Source: Karstenula rhodostoma CBS 690.94
Taxonomy: Eukaryota; Ascomycota; Dothideomycetes; Pleosporales; Didymosphaeriaceae
Length of the DNA: 64,000 nt
Assembly: GCA_010093485.1 (NCBI GenBank)
Contig: MU001497.1
Coordinates: forward strand, 1,365,031-1,429,030
Reading direction: 5' to 3'
The position numbers were made by a program, and so were the translations under genes. The notes below the pieces were generated by a model. That model had not been told where the DNA came from. It did no database searches and worked only from the letters and a program-made list of their open reading frames with translations. Numbering within the stretch: the stretch's first letter is position 1; the number at the start of each line of letters is the position of its first letter. Of the stretch, positions 43,052 to 53,070 are shown in pieces.

Positions 43052-43986
43052 ATGTCTACGAACGACCAACAGAAGCCCTACCGTAAGTGCTGACTTTAAA
43101 GTCACAGCACGTACATACAGAAATCAAGCTCAGACACTGACCTTGCGCAGAGCAAGGCTGGCACCCCTCGGTCACAGCCAACCATGCCACCCGCACTGCC
43201 GAAAACGCAGCCGCTTTTCTCCTCCCCCGCCTTAAAGCCGACTTTCACATCTTGGACATGGGCTGCGGCCCTGGCACTATTACCACGGGACTTGCCAAAT
43301 ATGTCCCCCAGGGGTCGGTTACGGGCGTTGATCTCACGTCTGAAGTCATTGCTCAAGCGAAACAGCTCGCAGAGCAACAGGAAGGGGGTGCGCCAAGCAA
43401 TGTCACGTTTACTACGGGGAATGTGCTAGAAGGCTTGCGGTTTGAAAATGATCAATTCGATGTGGTCTTCATGAGCCAAGTGCTTATCCATATCCCGGAG
43501 CCGGTCAAGGCGCTGAAAGAGCTGAGGAGGGTGCTCAAGACAGGCGGGTTCATTGCTGATCGCGAGGGCGACTTCCCGTTCCACTGGTATCCTTACCTCC
43601 CCGGGCTGCAAAACTATTGTAAGCTGCAATATGAAATGGTCGTCACGCGGCAGAAGTCGCCAGCTGCTCAGCCGCATTTACCTCCCTATGGCCCGGCGCA
43701 TCGCAGTGGGTCGATGATCCACGTGTGGGCGCGCGAAGCAGGGTTCGATGCGCTGAAGATTGAGAAGGGTGCGAGGGTGACGATGTACAGCACGCCCGAG
43801 GAGAGGAAGGAGTATGCGGGGCAGATGATTGCGAGGATCGAGCAGGGCGGGCACAGGCAGAAGTACGAGGCGCTTGGGGCGAGCAAGGAGGATGTCGATG
43901 TGATGGTGAGCGACCTGGAGAGGTGGAGGGACGATCCGGACGGGGTGCATCACATTGTGCAGTACGAGGTCGTGGCGTGGAAGTAG
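43052..43986 (+). CDS. SAM-dependent methyltransferase (type 11, UbiE-like)
   Basis: Class I methyltransferase of the UbiE/type-11 group. Exons 43052-43082 and 43151-43986, with a 68-bp intron (GTAAGT...GCGCAG), give 288 aa. The junction gives YQQGWHPSVTANHATRTAEN, the usual N-terminal helix of this fungal subfamily (Tyr..Gly..His..R.AEN). Motif I, ILDMGCGPGTITTGLAKYV, binds SAM. VTGVDLTSEVIAQAK carries the acidic ribose contact (Asp). FDVVFMSQVLIHIPEP is motif II, and LKELRRVLKTGGFIADREGD is motif III. Similar genes often methylate small metabolites. The substrate is unknown. An unspliced start inside exon 2 would lose part of the N-terminal helix. Confidence 0.88.
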
Positions 43987-44450
43987 ATACGGGAAGGTAC
44001 CTTGGGGGTGAAGGGGTGTCTGAGGGGTTTCACCAACAGTATCAACGTCACATGACTGAAGAACCCCCGGCCCCCGACCCGTACATTTCAAAGGTAGTGT
44101 GCCGCAGAGGAAAGGGGCGCTTGTAGTCTACTAGCAGTCGTACTAGCAATATAGCGATCGTCCATCTCACAGCGGAGAGTGGGCTAGAGAAGGGCCAACG
44201 GTGTCGGTGTCTTGCATGCGTGGGGCTTCCTTCGGGGCCACCCTAGCGGCGATCCATCGGCGACGAGGCCAGCAACGGCGGCCTCATTCAGCTTCGACGT
44301 CGCCTGTCTTTCTTCTGCTCTCTTTGCGCCGTCCATTCTCGATACCCGCAGTCGTGCTGGCCACGATTGACCCGCCGTGTGGCCTATGCCCGTGACCTTT
44401 TTCCTGTAGCGTTTCCTTCGCCGTCCTTGTCGCTGTCCCACGGCGGCGCC
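43987..44450. other. Intergenic with HbrB promoter
   Basis: 464 bp between two plus-strand genes. The 5' end of the HbrB gene is GC-rich. An in-frame TTG upstream is not an initiation codon. Confidence 0.35.
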
Positions 44451-46910
44451 ATGCAGTCGACGTCTCCTCCCCCGCAGACGCCCACGATCCAGCGGCCCGA
44501 CCCCTTCGACGAGTCCGACAGCGACAGCTCGCAGGTCACGCTGCAGCGCCGCTCTCCCTTTCCGCCGCGCGCCGTCCGCGCGCCCCAGCCGCTGTCGCTG
44601 CCGTTGTCGCAGTCGCAGTCGCAGCCGCAGCCCGGCGATGCAACGCCCAACTACTCGCGCCCTGCTCCCCCGCGCGACCGCGATGAGCCCGCCCACACCG
44701 GGCCCCAGCCCCAGCCCCAGCTAGGACACCGCCCGCGACAGCGCTCGCAGGGCTACTTCGAGCCCAGCTTGCCCTCCAACCAGGCCAGCATGTCCAACCT
44801 CGACGCCTCGCGCATCGCCGCCCAGGCAGCCATGCACCCGCAGCACATGCGCAAGCGCTCGACGACCATCCCAGAGCCCGCCGCCTCGACGCCCTCGGCA
44901 CGGGGGCCCTCGAGCCCGCCGCCCATGCCCGGCCAGCACACGGTGACGTTCAGGACGAACGGCATGACGTACCAGAACGGGCTGGCCGGCGGGAGCAGGA
45001 TGGCCGCGACGTCGGCCGCCAACGCCGCCTACCCGCGGAGCCCTCTGCACTCGCCCAACCCGCAGCAGCCGCCAGAGCACGGCTCGCCCAAGTCCTCGGC
45101 AGCCGAGCTGGCCCAGGCCCCAAAGGCCAAGGAGAAGAGCAAGATGAAGCTCTTCTCCAAGCCGAAGAACATCAAGACGGACAAAGCCCTGGAGCCGAAA
45201 CACCAAGCCCTGCCGTCGCCCGGCAAGATCGGGATCGGCATCCACAGTTCGCAAGCCTTGAACCGCATGATGATGAACCCCTCGCAGACCAGCCTGGTGG
45301 AGCCCAGCATAAGCAGTGCTGCGTCCATGTATTCGACCGCGAACGGCTCGACATCGACCCTGGTCCCGCGCAGCGACGCCTACCTTCCGACCGTGCACGA
45401 AAAGGACAGGGACAAGCACAAGCACCATTTCCTGTCGCGGCCGAAGAAGAAGGAAAAGGACGACCACAGCCTGCCCTTGTCTTCGGCGAGCAGCACCTCT
45501 CGACTGGTCGATCCGAATGCCCCTCAGCCACTGTACTCGTTTGCCGCGCCTGCATCACCCGGACATGCCAGCAGCTTTGCCAACTCCGTGACCGGCCTGG
45601 ACTTGAGGCATGGAGGGCGTCACTTGAGGCGCGCCAAGAAAGAAGAGAAGGCTTACTTGGATGCACAGCTCGAGCCCGCCTTCCGGGATCGCAAACAATC
45701 CTTCAGCACAGATAGATCTGAATGGCCATCTGCGAGCAGTCTCGGCACTACACCAATGAGCACATTTGGGCCGGCTTCTAGTGCAGCTCTCTCACAGTCC
45801 AGCGACGCCATGCACACTCTCGGAAGCTCTTTCAATCTGCCTGGGATAACACCCGATGATGCTTGGCCGTTGCTGAAAGCCACGCTTCTGCTCATATTTG
45901 CAGGCGAGGACCCCAGGCCCCCGGTCGAGGATTTCAACGCGCTCGTCATCGTCCACATCAAACGCTGTATCCAGAAGCGCTCGCCTATCATCCTCATTGA
46001 AGATCTCAACGAACTTCTCATGACAGGGTTTGGCTCGCTAGATCAAACGCTAAGACACGTTCCCGACGACCGACTTATTCCCCATTTGGTCGAGATGTGG
46101 ATCGTAGTCTTCACCACCATCCTCCCTTTCATTCAAGCTGTCTTCTTACCATTAGATTTAGAGTTTCGCGGCTCAGGCATCATGTCCTCGACGGCGGCGG
46201 CCGAATTCTGGGGCGTGAAGTTACCAGACGAAATGAACACAAAGTCCCCTGAAAACAAGAACATACCTATCTTGGGCGAACTCGATGTCCGTCGCATCAC
46301 CTTGCTCACGTTCCGCGACATTGTTATCCTACCACGGTTCGATACCCTCATGGCAATATTTTCTCGTCTCTCTTTAGAAAACCTCAACGCGGGTCTCGAG
46401 TCGCCTTCCCCGATTCCAGATGCCCGCCCTGGAACCGCAGGCTCAGAAAGCATGCCAATAGGGAGTTTACAGTCTGCATCGCACAGCTCGGGCGGCTACC
46501 TTGAATCCACAAACAGCATGACTTCTTCAACCTTTGTCTCGACACGTTCCCGCGCTACCTCCAACACCTCCGCCGGCTCCTTCTCCGCACACTCGATCCA
46601 CTCCAATCCTTCTACTTTCCTCCAGCCCGGCCAACACATTCCAGCCTCACTACGCGCACAGCCCATGGACTCTGCAAAGATCACGGAGACGGTGGGTAGG
46701 ATGTTGCAGTGCGTCAGTGTGCTGGTCAGTCTACAGTCTGGCGACGACGCGCAGGAGAAGATGAGCAAGATGACCAGAGAGCTGAAATACAACTGGTTGG
46801 GAAGAGGAAGAACGGGACGGCAGAGGCATGGGTTTGTGGGCGCGCGAAGAGGCGGGGCGGGTTTGAATCTCGCAGCGGGCGGGGTGAGCATACCTGGGGT
46901 GGGAGCTTGA
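44451..46910 (+). CDS. hbrB: HbrB-domain protein, TORC2 subunit Bit61/Protor-like
   Basis: Component of TOR complex 2 (Bit61 in yeast, PRR5/Protor in animals). A. nidulans hbrB controls hyphal branching. Single exon, 819 aa. ATG 44451 (MQSTSPPPQTPTIQRP) is the first ATG in frame. Residues 1-450 are Pro/Ser/Gln-rich and disordered with poly(QS) stretches (LSQSQSQPQPG), and a basic patch AKEKSKMKLFSKPKNIK. The HbrB domain is at about 460-640: ITPDDAWPLLKATLLLIFAG, VEDFNALVIVHIKRCIQ, LLMTGFGSLDQTLR, IPHLVEMWIVVFTTILPFI and DVRRITLLTFRDIVILPRFD. The C-terminus is Ser/Thr-rich, ending with a short conserved-looking helix (ITETVGRMLQCVSVLVSLQS). Very GC-rich 5' half with strong codon bias. Confidence 0.9.
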   Translation: MQSTSPPPQTPTIQRPDPFDESDSDSSQVTLQRRSPFPPRAVRAPQPLSLPLSQSQSQPQPGDATPNYSRPAPPRDRDEPAHTGPQPQPQLGHRPRQRSQGYFEPSLPSNQASMSNLDASRIAAQAAMHPQHMRKRSTTIPEPAASTPSARGPSSPPPMPGQHTVTFRTNGMTYQNGLAGGSRMAATSAANAAYPRSPLHSPNPQQPPEHGSPKSSAAELAQAPKAKEKSKMKLFSKPKNIKTDKALEPKHQALPSPGKIGIGIHSSQALNRMMMNPSQTSLVEPSISSAASMYSTANGSTSTLVPRSDAYLPTVHEKDRDKHKHHFLSRPKKKEKDDHSLPLSSASSTSRLVDPNAPQPLYSFAAPASPGHASSFANSVTGLDLRHGGRHLRRAKKEEKAYLDAQLEPAFRDRKQSFSTDRSEWPSASSLGTTPMSTFGPASSAALSQSSDAMHTLGSSFNLPGITPDDAWPLLKATLLLIFAGEDPRPPVEDFNALVIVHIKRCIQKRSPIILIEDLNELLMTGFGSLDQTLRHVPDDRLIPHLVEMWIVVFTTILPFIQAVFLPLDLEFRGSGIMSSTAAAEFWGVKLPDEMNTKSPENKNIPILGELDVRRITLLTFRDIVILPRFDTLMAIFSRLSLENLNAGLESPSPIPDARPGTAGSESMPIGSLQSASHSSGGYLESTNSMTSSTFVSTRSRATSNTSAGSFSAHSIHSNPSTFLQPGQHIPASLRAQPMDSAKITETVGRMLQCVSVLVSLQSGDDAQEKMSKMTRELKYNWLGRGRTGRQRHGFVGARRGGAGLNLAAGGVSIPGVGA

Positions 46911-47413
46911 TGTAGAAAAGAAAAGCACTGGACGTTTTATGTGATGAAGACGAAATGGTGTGTACGATTCGAATTTGAGCGATGAAGATGTTTGGCGTAC
47001 TGGAATACCCGCTGGATACTCCCTCAAGAACTGGGACCCGACGAGCAGCGAACGAGATGTTTTGGTGGATTTGTTAGCAATGGGAGCATTGTTGTGTCTC
47101 CAGGATTCGTCGCATTTGATAATGTGATCTATCTGTGAGAAGAGACTTTATCTTACTATACATCTACCCTGCTGCTATCTCTACCAACCACGTCTTCCAC
47201 CAGAAGGAAACAAGTGCTCGAATATAGTGTCCAGAAACCAATATCCTTCGGCCATCCTCCCCTTGCACAAGTGGTCTGGATCCCGTCAATTCGTCCAGCG
47301 CCGTGGTGGTTCTGGGGCAGGTGCAACCGGCGTGCGAACTCCCTGACGATGATCAACTATGAATGATTTAGCTGTACAGGTCGATTGGGATTTCAGACTT
47401 GCATGGTTCGGGT
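46911..47413. other. Intergenic, nothing firm
   Basis: About 500 bp after hbrB. All frames near 47160-47360 are open on the minus strand, which may be a second exon of the small membrane protein next door, but no frame is preferred. Confidence 0.3.
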
Positions 47414-47554
47414 TCACGTACTGTGGGTTGGCCGCACCACGATCAAGTGCCAGAATGCGCCGACGATGGACATCAGTATCATGGTGAGCAGTTGCAGGAG
47501 GGCGAGGATGTCTTGGCGGGACCAGTCGGCGTGGGCCGTTTCGATGGCGTCCAT
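47414..47554 (-). CDS. Possible small membrane protein
   Basis: 46 aa from ATG 47554 (MDAIETAHADWSRQDIL), with one clear hydrophobic helix (LLQLLTMILMSIVGAFWHLI) and a short basic tail. Amphipathic N-terminus plus one span is a plausible fungal micropeptide. The last codons coincide with a GTACGT donor-like sequence, so the C-terminus may be spliced to sequence further downstream, in any of three open frames. Not assigned to a family. Confidence 0.3.
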   Translation of the reverse strand: MDAIETAHADWSRQDILALLQLLTMILMSIVGAFWHLIVVRPTHST

Positions 47555-48246
47555 TGTGGAGCTGGATGGTTTTGTGAGTTGGATGAATGTGTAGAGTTGG
47601 TGGATGTATGGAATGGGCAATTTCGGTGCTCAGTAACTGCAACGGAACCCACCGTCTTACCTTACAGGGTTATCACAAGTTTGTGGTAGCTGTCCCAATT
47701 CCCGACAAAACGCGCAACCTCAGGCGAGGGCGTTTGAAGTCACTTTGCATGATAAGCGAACCTTCCGTAGCCAGTGAATTTGAACAGGCGACTTTCAGCC
47801 CCATCAGCAAAGCGCATGATCCAACGAGAGCTTGTCAAAGTGCAGGGGTCCACAGAGAACCGCTGCGGAGGTGCTCCGGTCTGAGGCTGTGGCGTCCCGG
47901 CAGTCCGTTTCGTACGTCCTGTGGCTCGTTGGGCTGCAGCTCAACTGTCACATTGTTTATGTCTACACAGAACCAATCCAACCAGTAACTATACACGCTT
48001 ACCCCTCATTTTATCGATGGGAATGCTGCGGTTTTGCCAACTTCACTTTCATGTTAGGAACTACAGGGTCATAAGCGAAATGTAGATGTGTATTAAGTTC
48101 TAGTAAAAATACAGGGCGCAAAAAATGGGTAGAGACTACCGGCAGACCCTGAGAGAAACAAGTCTGCCATGCCGGGCTATGGAATGCTATGCAGATGCCA
48201 TGTAGACAAGATGAGAAACGGAATAGAGCAACGAGTGGTAAATCTG
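47555..48246. other. Intergenic, nothing recognised
   Basis: About 690 bp that includes the 3' untranslated region of the CCCH protein gene. No gene supported. Confidence 0.35.
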
Positions 48247-48909
48247 TTACTCGAAGTGGTCGTAAGGGCAATCAGCTGCAGTCTTGAAGCACATACTCTT
48301 CTTCCAACGCCAACACACATTTGACTGAACTACGCCAGACTTGGGAGCCTTGGTTGGGTCGTGGAAGAACCGGCAATCGTCCCCGTTCCTGCACGTGCCC
48401 AGTGACCAGTAGAGACAGTCCCTAGCACGAGAGTTCTTCGACGCCGGCTCCTCTAGGTGAGAAGAGACGTCGATGCCGTTCTCTTTAGCCACCTGAAGGT
48501 TATACGGCACAGAAGTAGGCGCATACTCTTTCATGTCCTTCTTACGGAAAGCCCTCTGATGCCTAAGCCACTCCGCATGGTACGAACTATTAGGGTCGGC
48601 AGCATTGTAGATTGAATCCTCTTCCATGGGCTGATCGGCCCAATATTCAAACACGGCTGCAATAGACTTGAAGGTCTTCTTTCCAATTTCGCCAATCAAT
48701 GCTTCCACAGGAGTCGTGATGGCACCTTGCGATGCATCTGGCGCATTGTTGTTGTTTGGATCGACAAATACATGAGGGATCTCCACAATGGGTGCGATAA
48801 CACCTTGCGATGCATCAGCCATCATAGAGTCCTTACGGGCGAGGGCAAGCTTAGCTTGCTCCTTCATCTTCTTTCCGGTCTTGGCGCGGCGGTCGGCAGC
48901 TGAAGGCAT
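48247..48909 (-). CDS. CCCH-type zinc-finger protein
   Basis: 220 aa, single exon. The N-terminus is basic (DRRAKTGKKMKEQAKLALA) then acidic and Asn-rich. A near repeat occurs: ADASQGVIAPIVEIP at about 31-45 and PDASQGAITTPVEAL at about 57-71. The C-terminal 65 residues hold two CCCH-like fingers: CLYWSLGTCRNGDDCRFFH (C-X7-C-X5-C-X3-H) and CWRWKKSMCFKTAADCPYDH (C-X7-C-X6-C-X3-H). Such pairs bind RNA in many proteins. I do not recognise an orthologue. The middle contains a possible conserved segment (ADPNSSYHAEWLRHQRAF). ATG 48909 is the first in frame. Likely nuclear or cytoplasmic RNA-associated, by inference. Confidence 0.7.
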   Translation of the reverse strand: MPSAADRRAKTGKKMKEQAKLALARKDSMMADASQGVIAPIVEIPHVFVDPNNNNAPDASQGAITTPVEALIGEIGKKTFKSIAAVFEYWADQPMEEDSIYNAADPNSSYHAEWLRHQRAFRKKDMKEYAPTSVPYNLQVAKENGIDVSSHLEEPASKNSRARDCLYWSLGTCRNGDDCRFFHDPTKAPKSGVVQSNVCWRWKKSMCFKTAADCPYDHFE

Positions 48910-49825
48910 TCTGATAAGAGTCTTGGCTTAGAAACGAAGCAAGTCTTGGGTTCACTGGCTCGCTAGACGTTTTCAAGCCGAGAGTTGCAGAAGTATAGAC
49001 TCAAAGAAACCTGTTCTTTCGAGTAGATGAAGTTGCACTGGTGAGTTGCGACTAGGTGTCCTGCTTTCTTCTGGCTTGCTGCGTTGAGCTTGGGATTTCT
49101 GGTTTCCTCCAAGAGGCACTTGGCTCTCTTGTATGTGACAGAGGGCGTTGTGAAGGTAGCATTGTGGACGTGGAACATAGGGTGTTGATCTGCGTTGTAC
49201 TGTGACTATGATATTGAAAGAAGACAGCGTGGCGAGCACAATGACAAGAGCTCGCAACATTGTGGAGGTGGTACCTGCTGAGCTGCAGGTAGAGGCCAAC
49301 GGTGCTGGGAGGTAAAGCCTGCGCTTTACGGTCAGTCCAAGTACCAATGTACCTCGTGAGATGATATATCAAATAGGGGGATGATGCATCATCGTGAGGG
49401 CCATGTGGTTTTCTGATTGTTGACTCGAACTACAAAGTAGTATCCCGTAAAGTGATAGACAAACATGGACTGCCGTCCAAAAGTGATACAAAAGCATGAG
49501 GGCCATTTCCCAGTTCCGGGGAGCGCAACATGGTACGATGTGTGTGTGATTCAAGCAAGATTCGAGTGTCTTGGGAAGCCGTTCGGGCAATGCTCGACAC
49601 GTGAGAATGCGATACCCGTGGACGACGCATATGAAGTGTCGAGTGAGGGTGGACGAGGGATGAAGGATGAGGGACGAGGACGGATGGAAGCCCCCGCGAC
49701 GCGCGCACGGACTGAACGCGTCGCGCTCGTGCCCCACCAAAATGTGCCCTGCACCTGCCCTTTTTACTGCGATTGACACTGTTGTTTCCCCAGTCTCTAT
49801 CCATTGTCCCGACAGGTTTGGCACC
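48910..49825. other. Intergenic, nothing recognised
   Basis: 916 bp between divergent CCCH and CTF8 genes. A long minus-strand frame here is antisense to CTF8 and lacks conserved sequence. Confidence 0.35.
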
Positions 49826-50293
49826 ATGCCAACCATCCCCCTCCATCCGCGGCCCTTTGCGCCTTCGGCAACCGCCCAGGGCTCCAACCCACTTCCGCCG
49901 CTCCTCCGCACGCCCTCGGGCCTTGCGCTCCTGGAGCTGCAAGGCGACATTCGATTCCCGCCGACTGCCGCGCAGGCCAGCACACAAGTCGGCAAGCTTG
50001 TGTTCCCGCTGTACAGTCCTGACCTCAACGGTGAAGACGACACGAAGTGGATGAAGAGGGTGTACTTGTACGTGGGCAAGAACCAGAGGATGGCCGGCGA
50101 GGTGAAGAAGTTGGTCAAGCCGTTTGCGGTCATCAGGAAGAGGGATGTTGCAGACAGCGAGGATGTGGTCATGGGCGACGCTGAGGCGACAAGCACAGGC
50201 GAAGAGCTCGAGGTTGTCGAGATTGTCAAGTACAAAATCCTTTTCGCGACCCGGCCCGAGCCCGTCGGCGGTGAAGTTGAAGAGACGGTATGA
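49826..50293 (+). CDS. CTF8: Chromosome transmission fidelity protein Ctf8
   Basis: Subunit of the Ctf18-RFC clamp loader (Ctf18-Dcc1-Ctf8), which loads PCNA and supports sister-chromatid cohesion. Single exon, 155 aa from ATG 49826 (MPTIPLHPRPFAPS). Family signatures: LLRTPSGLALLELQGDIRFP (about 33-52), GKLVFPLYSPD, a VYLYVGKNQRMAGEVKKL strand-helix segment, PFAVIRK and an EIVKYKILFATRPEPVG end. The N-terminal extension is Pro-rich as in other Ctf8 proteins, and an acidic loop (DSEDVVMGDAEATS) lies near the C-terminus. Upstream in-frame ATGs would add non-conserved Cys/Pro-rich sequence. Confidence 0.85.
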   Translation: MPTIPLHPRPFAPSATAQGSNPLPPLLRTPSGLALLELQGDIRFPPTAAQASTQVGKLVFPLYSPDLNGEDDTKWMKRVYLYVGKNQRMAGEVKKLVKPFAVIRKRDVADSEDVVMGDAEATSTGEELEVVEIVKYKILFATRPEPVGGEVEETV

Positions 50294-50765
50294 GCGCCAA
50301 CCATACGCTCCCACAAACACACCATCGTCCGTAAATCGACACCAATCGAGGTGCTAGGAGCCATTCTATTGATCGCTACGGCCGCCACCTGTACGGCAAT
50401 CGGCATAATTCCTCCGGCGCATATCGCTTGTGGTACCTGCGATACCACGCGCATCCAAGCACCACACTATAGCATGGGCCAGGAGCCTTATCCGGATTAA
50501 GCGTCGACAGCTTCTGGTTGGCGTGGACTGTGACATCTATCCGAGTACACCGCAAGCTCGCTTCATATCCTGGTCGTTAATCTACCTGTGTTCTACCGGC
50601 TGCCACGGCCCGACGTATTGACATTGCGAACTTTAGATGGCTAGCATCACATGCGCACACTTCTGGCCACGGTGCTCACTATACAAGAGGTTCGGAACTG
50701 CCCTGCACTACTTGCTCGCCTGTCGTCCATATTGTTCAACGTCTCGGCCTATATTGTGCACCAAA
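50294..50765. other. Intergenic, nothing recognised
   Basis: 472 bp. Presumed promoter of the CBM1 protein gene. Confidence 0.35.
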
Positions 50766-51588
50766 ATGTATCCCTTCACCGCAGCCGTGTTGGTAGTGCT
50801 TTGCGGCACGGCCTCAGCTATTGTAGGGGACTGGCAGCAATGTACATTTCGTCCAACTTAGACCCGAATCGTAGCTGACCATGGCAAAGGCGGAGGCACA
50901 AGCTACGCTGGAGACACACACTGCGCAACCGGGTCCGGTTGCGTTGTCATCAAGTTTGCGCATACCCCCTCGCATTCTCTGTCCGCTCGGCCTCTGATTC
51001 TTCCATAGTCAGTATTACTCGCAATGCCAGCCAGGCGCCGTACCCGTCGATCCCGTCCCTGAAACCCCTACCACACCGGAGACCCCGGTCGCGACAGGCA
51101 CACCTGCTGGCACCGGCCCTGGAAAAACGCTCCAAAGCGGCTACTACTGGATTCGCGCCGTCGCAGCCCCCAACTACCACAAATATATGCAGACCAAGCC
51201 ACTGTATGCCCCTGGTACTGCCCTCCTTGGCGACTACACGACAGCAGGACAATTCCAGGTCCAAGACGGGCAGCTCGTGCAGTTGGTCTCTGCACCGGGC
51301 GAAGCAGTGAAGCAGCTATATGCGACAGTCTCCAAGACGCGGAGCATCAACAATGCGTCTCTTGCTGTCAGTTTCACGGCTGAGAAGAACGCATATGGGA
51401 CTTTCAAGTTTGGAGGCGATGACTTGCAGTGGAGCGGCCCCGACGTGACCCGACCGAATCCAAGTGCGTGGTTTGTGTGCACAGGGCAGCAGATGTACAT
51501 CAATCTCGGCAACTATGCGTACCAGACGCCGAGTGGTTGCGCTGACCAGACGATACATTACTACAACGACAAGACGGCGAACAATTAG
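50766..51588 (+). CDS. Secreted protein with cellulose-binding module (CBM1) and unknown C-terminal domain
   Basis: Extracellular protein predicted to bind cellulose. Exons 50766-50841, 50890-50953 and 51009-51588 give 239 aa. Signal peptide MYPFTAAVLVVLCGTASA. A compact CBM1 at about 23-57 reads DWQQCGGTSYAGDTHCATGS, then GCVVINQYYSQCQ: the expected four Cys, the aromatic binding face (Trp24, Tyr51/52) and the NQYYSQC end. A Pro/Thr linker (PETPTTPETPVATGTP) follows, then about 150 residues of a beta-rich domain (GYYWIRAVAAPNYHKYMQTK, QFQVQDGQLVQL, GDDLQWSGPDV) that I do not recognise and that lacks catalytic motifs. Introns of 48 and 55 bp break the CBM1, as is common. A role in plant cell-wall interaction is inference. 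Confidence 0.8.
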
Positions 51589-52064
51589 ATCGGTTCAGGA
51601 AAGCGGAGCGGCGAGTTAGTCTAGGCTAGAATTTTTTTACAGGTTTGTATCTCCAATACGGTCATAGATTTCGCCCCGCATTGCGACAGTACCCTTGCCC
51701 CTCATTCCATGAGTTGTCTTAGGGGGCGTGCTCTCGGTGATCTGGTTGTTCCTTGATTCCCCTCGGATCGAACTCCGGAAGATAGCGATGTTCCCTGAGT
51801 TTGGTACGAGTAATGAAAGGCCATAGACTGTGAATGGCGAATAAGTGAGTGCGTAACATCATGTGTAGAACAATACAGTAATATTGAGACTTCGTACCGT
51901 TCCAGTGGTTCTATGCAACGTCGGAATCTGCAGTGCACACTTTCAAAGCTTGCCGGATTCATCAGTCGCACAGAAAATTTGGGTGCTGTTGCCTAGCGAA
52001 CGCTCACCGTTCAATGACTATAAGACTTGAAAGGTTATATACAGATCACCAAGCTCTCTCCAAG
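51589..52064. other. Intergenic, nothing recognised
   Basis: 476 bp between plus-strand genes. No feature seen besides expected 3' and promoter sequence. Confidence 0.35.
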
Positions 52065-52772
52065 ATGCCTCCCCTTACATACAACTCCGCGCCGCTTCTG
52101 ATCCTCCCTCTAGCCATAGATGTTCCACATTTTACGTCGGTAGAGCGCAACACGACCTTCAACTACTTCGGCCCCGTCTCATCCCCACTCGTCTCCCGCG
52201 CAGCACACTTCCTCTGTTCAAACACAGACACCGCTGACGAGGCATCCCTTGACACTACGCTGCAATCGTTCCTGCACGCCTCGCACGCAGACTGCGTAGG
52301 CAACGCCGACGAAAAGTCCTGCTGTTGGTTCACAATCCGTCTTACGAAACCGCACAGCGGCTTCGACGTTCCCCGCTGGCACCAGGACGGCCGCATGTAC
52401 ACGTACGACGAGGGCCGCGAAGCCGTGGCGCGGAGTAAATACGCGCTTACGCTGTTAGGACCGCCGACACTGGTGCTTCCAGCGGAAGATGCTGTGTTTG
52501 CGACCATGGCGCCGGGCGAAGAAAAGCAGGATCAAGTATATGGGGATTTGCGCATGTGGCTTGCTCAGAGATTTCAGGATGTAAAGCGAGTGGAAGTTGG
52601 AAAGGGGCAGGTGGTGAGGTTCGGCTGGGGGAGGGAGGATAGTCCGGTGCATTCTGAGCCGAGGTTGGAGACGGATAGAGTGTTTATGACAGTATTGTTT
52701 GGGAGTGAGAGGGAGTTGAGGAGCATGTGTGAGATTAGGGGGGTGAATTTTGGGAAGTTTGATGGGATGTAA
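52065..52772 (+). CDS. Conserved fungal protein with possible 2OG-dioxygenase-like fold
   Basis: 235 aa from ATG 52065 (MPPLTYNSAPLLILPL). An HxD pair (RWHQDGRMY, about residue 105), a downstream His (SPVHSEPRLE, about 202) and Arg (DRVFMTVLFG, about 212) have the order and spacing of the Fe(II)-binding HxD...H and 2-oxoglutarate Arg of non-heme dioxygenases. The segment CCWFTIRLTKPHSGFDVPRW before HxD would be a core strand. This is pattern reasoning only; no family match is certain. Longer in-frame upstream sequence lacks conservation. The role is unknown. Confidence 0.55.
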   Translation: MPPLTYNSAPLLILPLAIDVPHFTSVERNTTFNYFGPVSSPLVSRAAHFLCSNTDTADEASLDTTLQSFLHASHADCVGNADEKSCCWFTIRLTKPHSGFDVPRWHQDGRMYTYDEGREAVARSKYALTLLGPPTLVLPAEDAVFATMAPGEEKQDQVYGDLRMWLAQRFQDVKRVEVGKGQVVRFGWGREDSPVHSEPRLETDRVFMTVLFGSERELRSMCEIRGVNFGKFDGM

Positions 52773-53070
52773 GAAAAACAGGGCATCAACTAGGATAATA
52801 TCGATATGGATCTTAGTCACGAGTAGGTTTGGAGACTCCAAAAAATTAAATCATATTCAAGCAAGTCTATCAAACAAGATCGATGCAGAACGATATGTGA
52901 CACACATGGGGTAAAGAAATCGAAAGTGAGCGCAGAGAGGGCGCAGAGCGGTGGAGAAAGGAAATCCCTCAACCCTTTTCAAGCTTAGTTGTATGCTTCC
53001 TCATTGATATACGGAGCTAATCAGAGTTCAAAGTTTGAAAGTACGTGTACAGGTCGAGCAATATCAGCAA
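52773..53070. other. Convergent spacer
   Basis: About 300 bp between convergent genes. Nothing recognised. Confidence 0.35.

Noticed and set aside
44367..44450. Extended N-terminus for HbrB
   Set aside because: The apparent start is TTG; the first ATG is 44451.
49369..50454. 361-codon minus-strand frame
   Set aside because: Antisense to CTF8; low-complexity translation.
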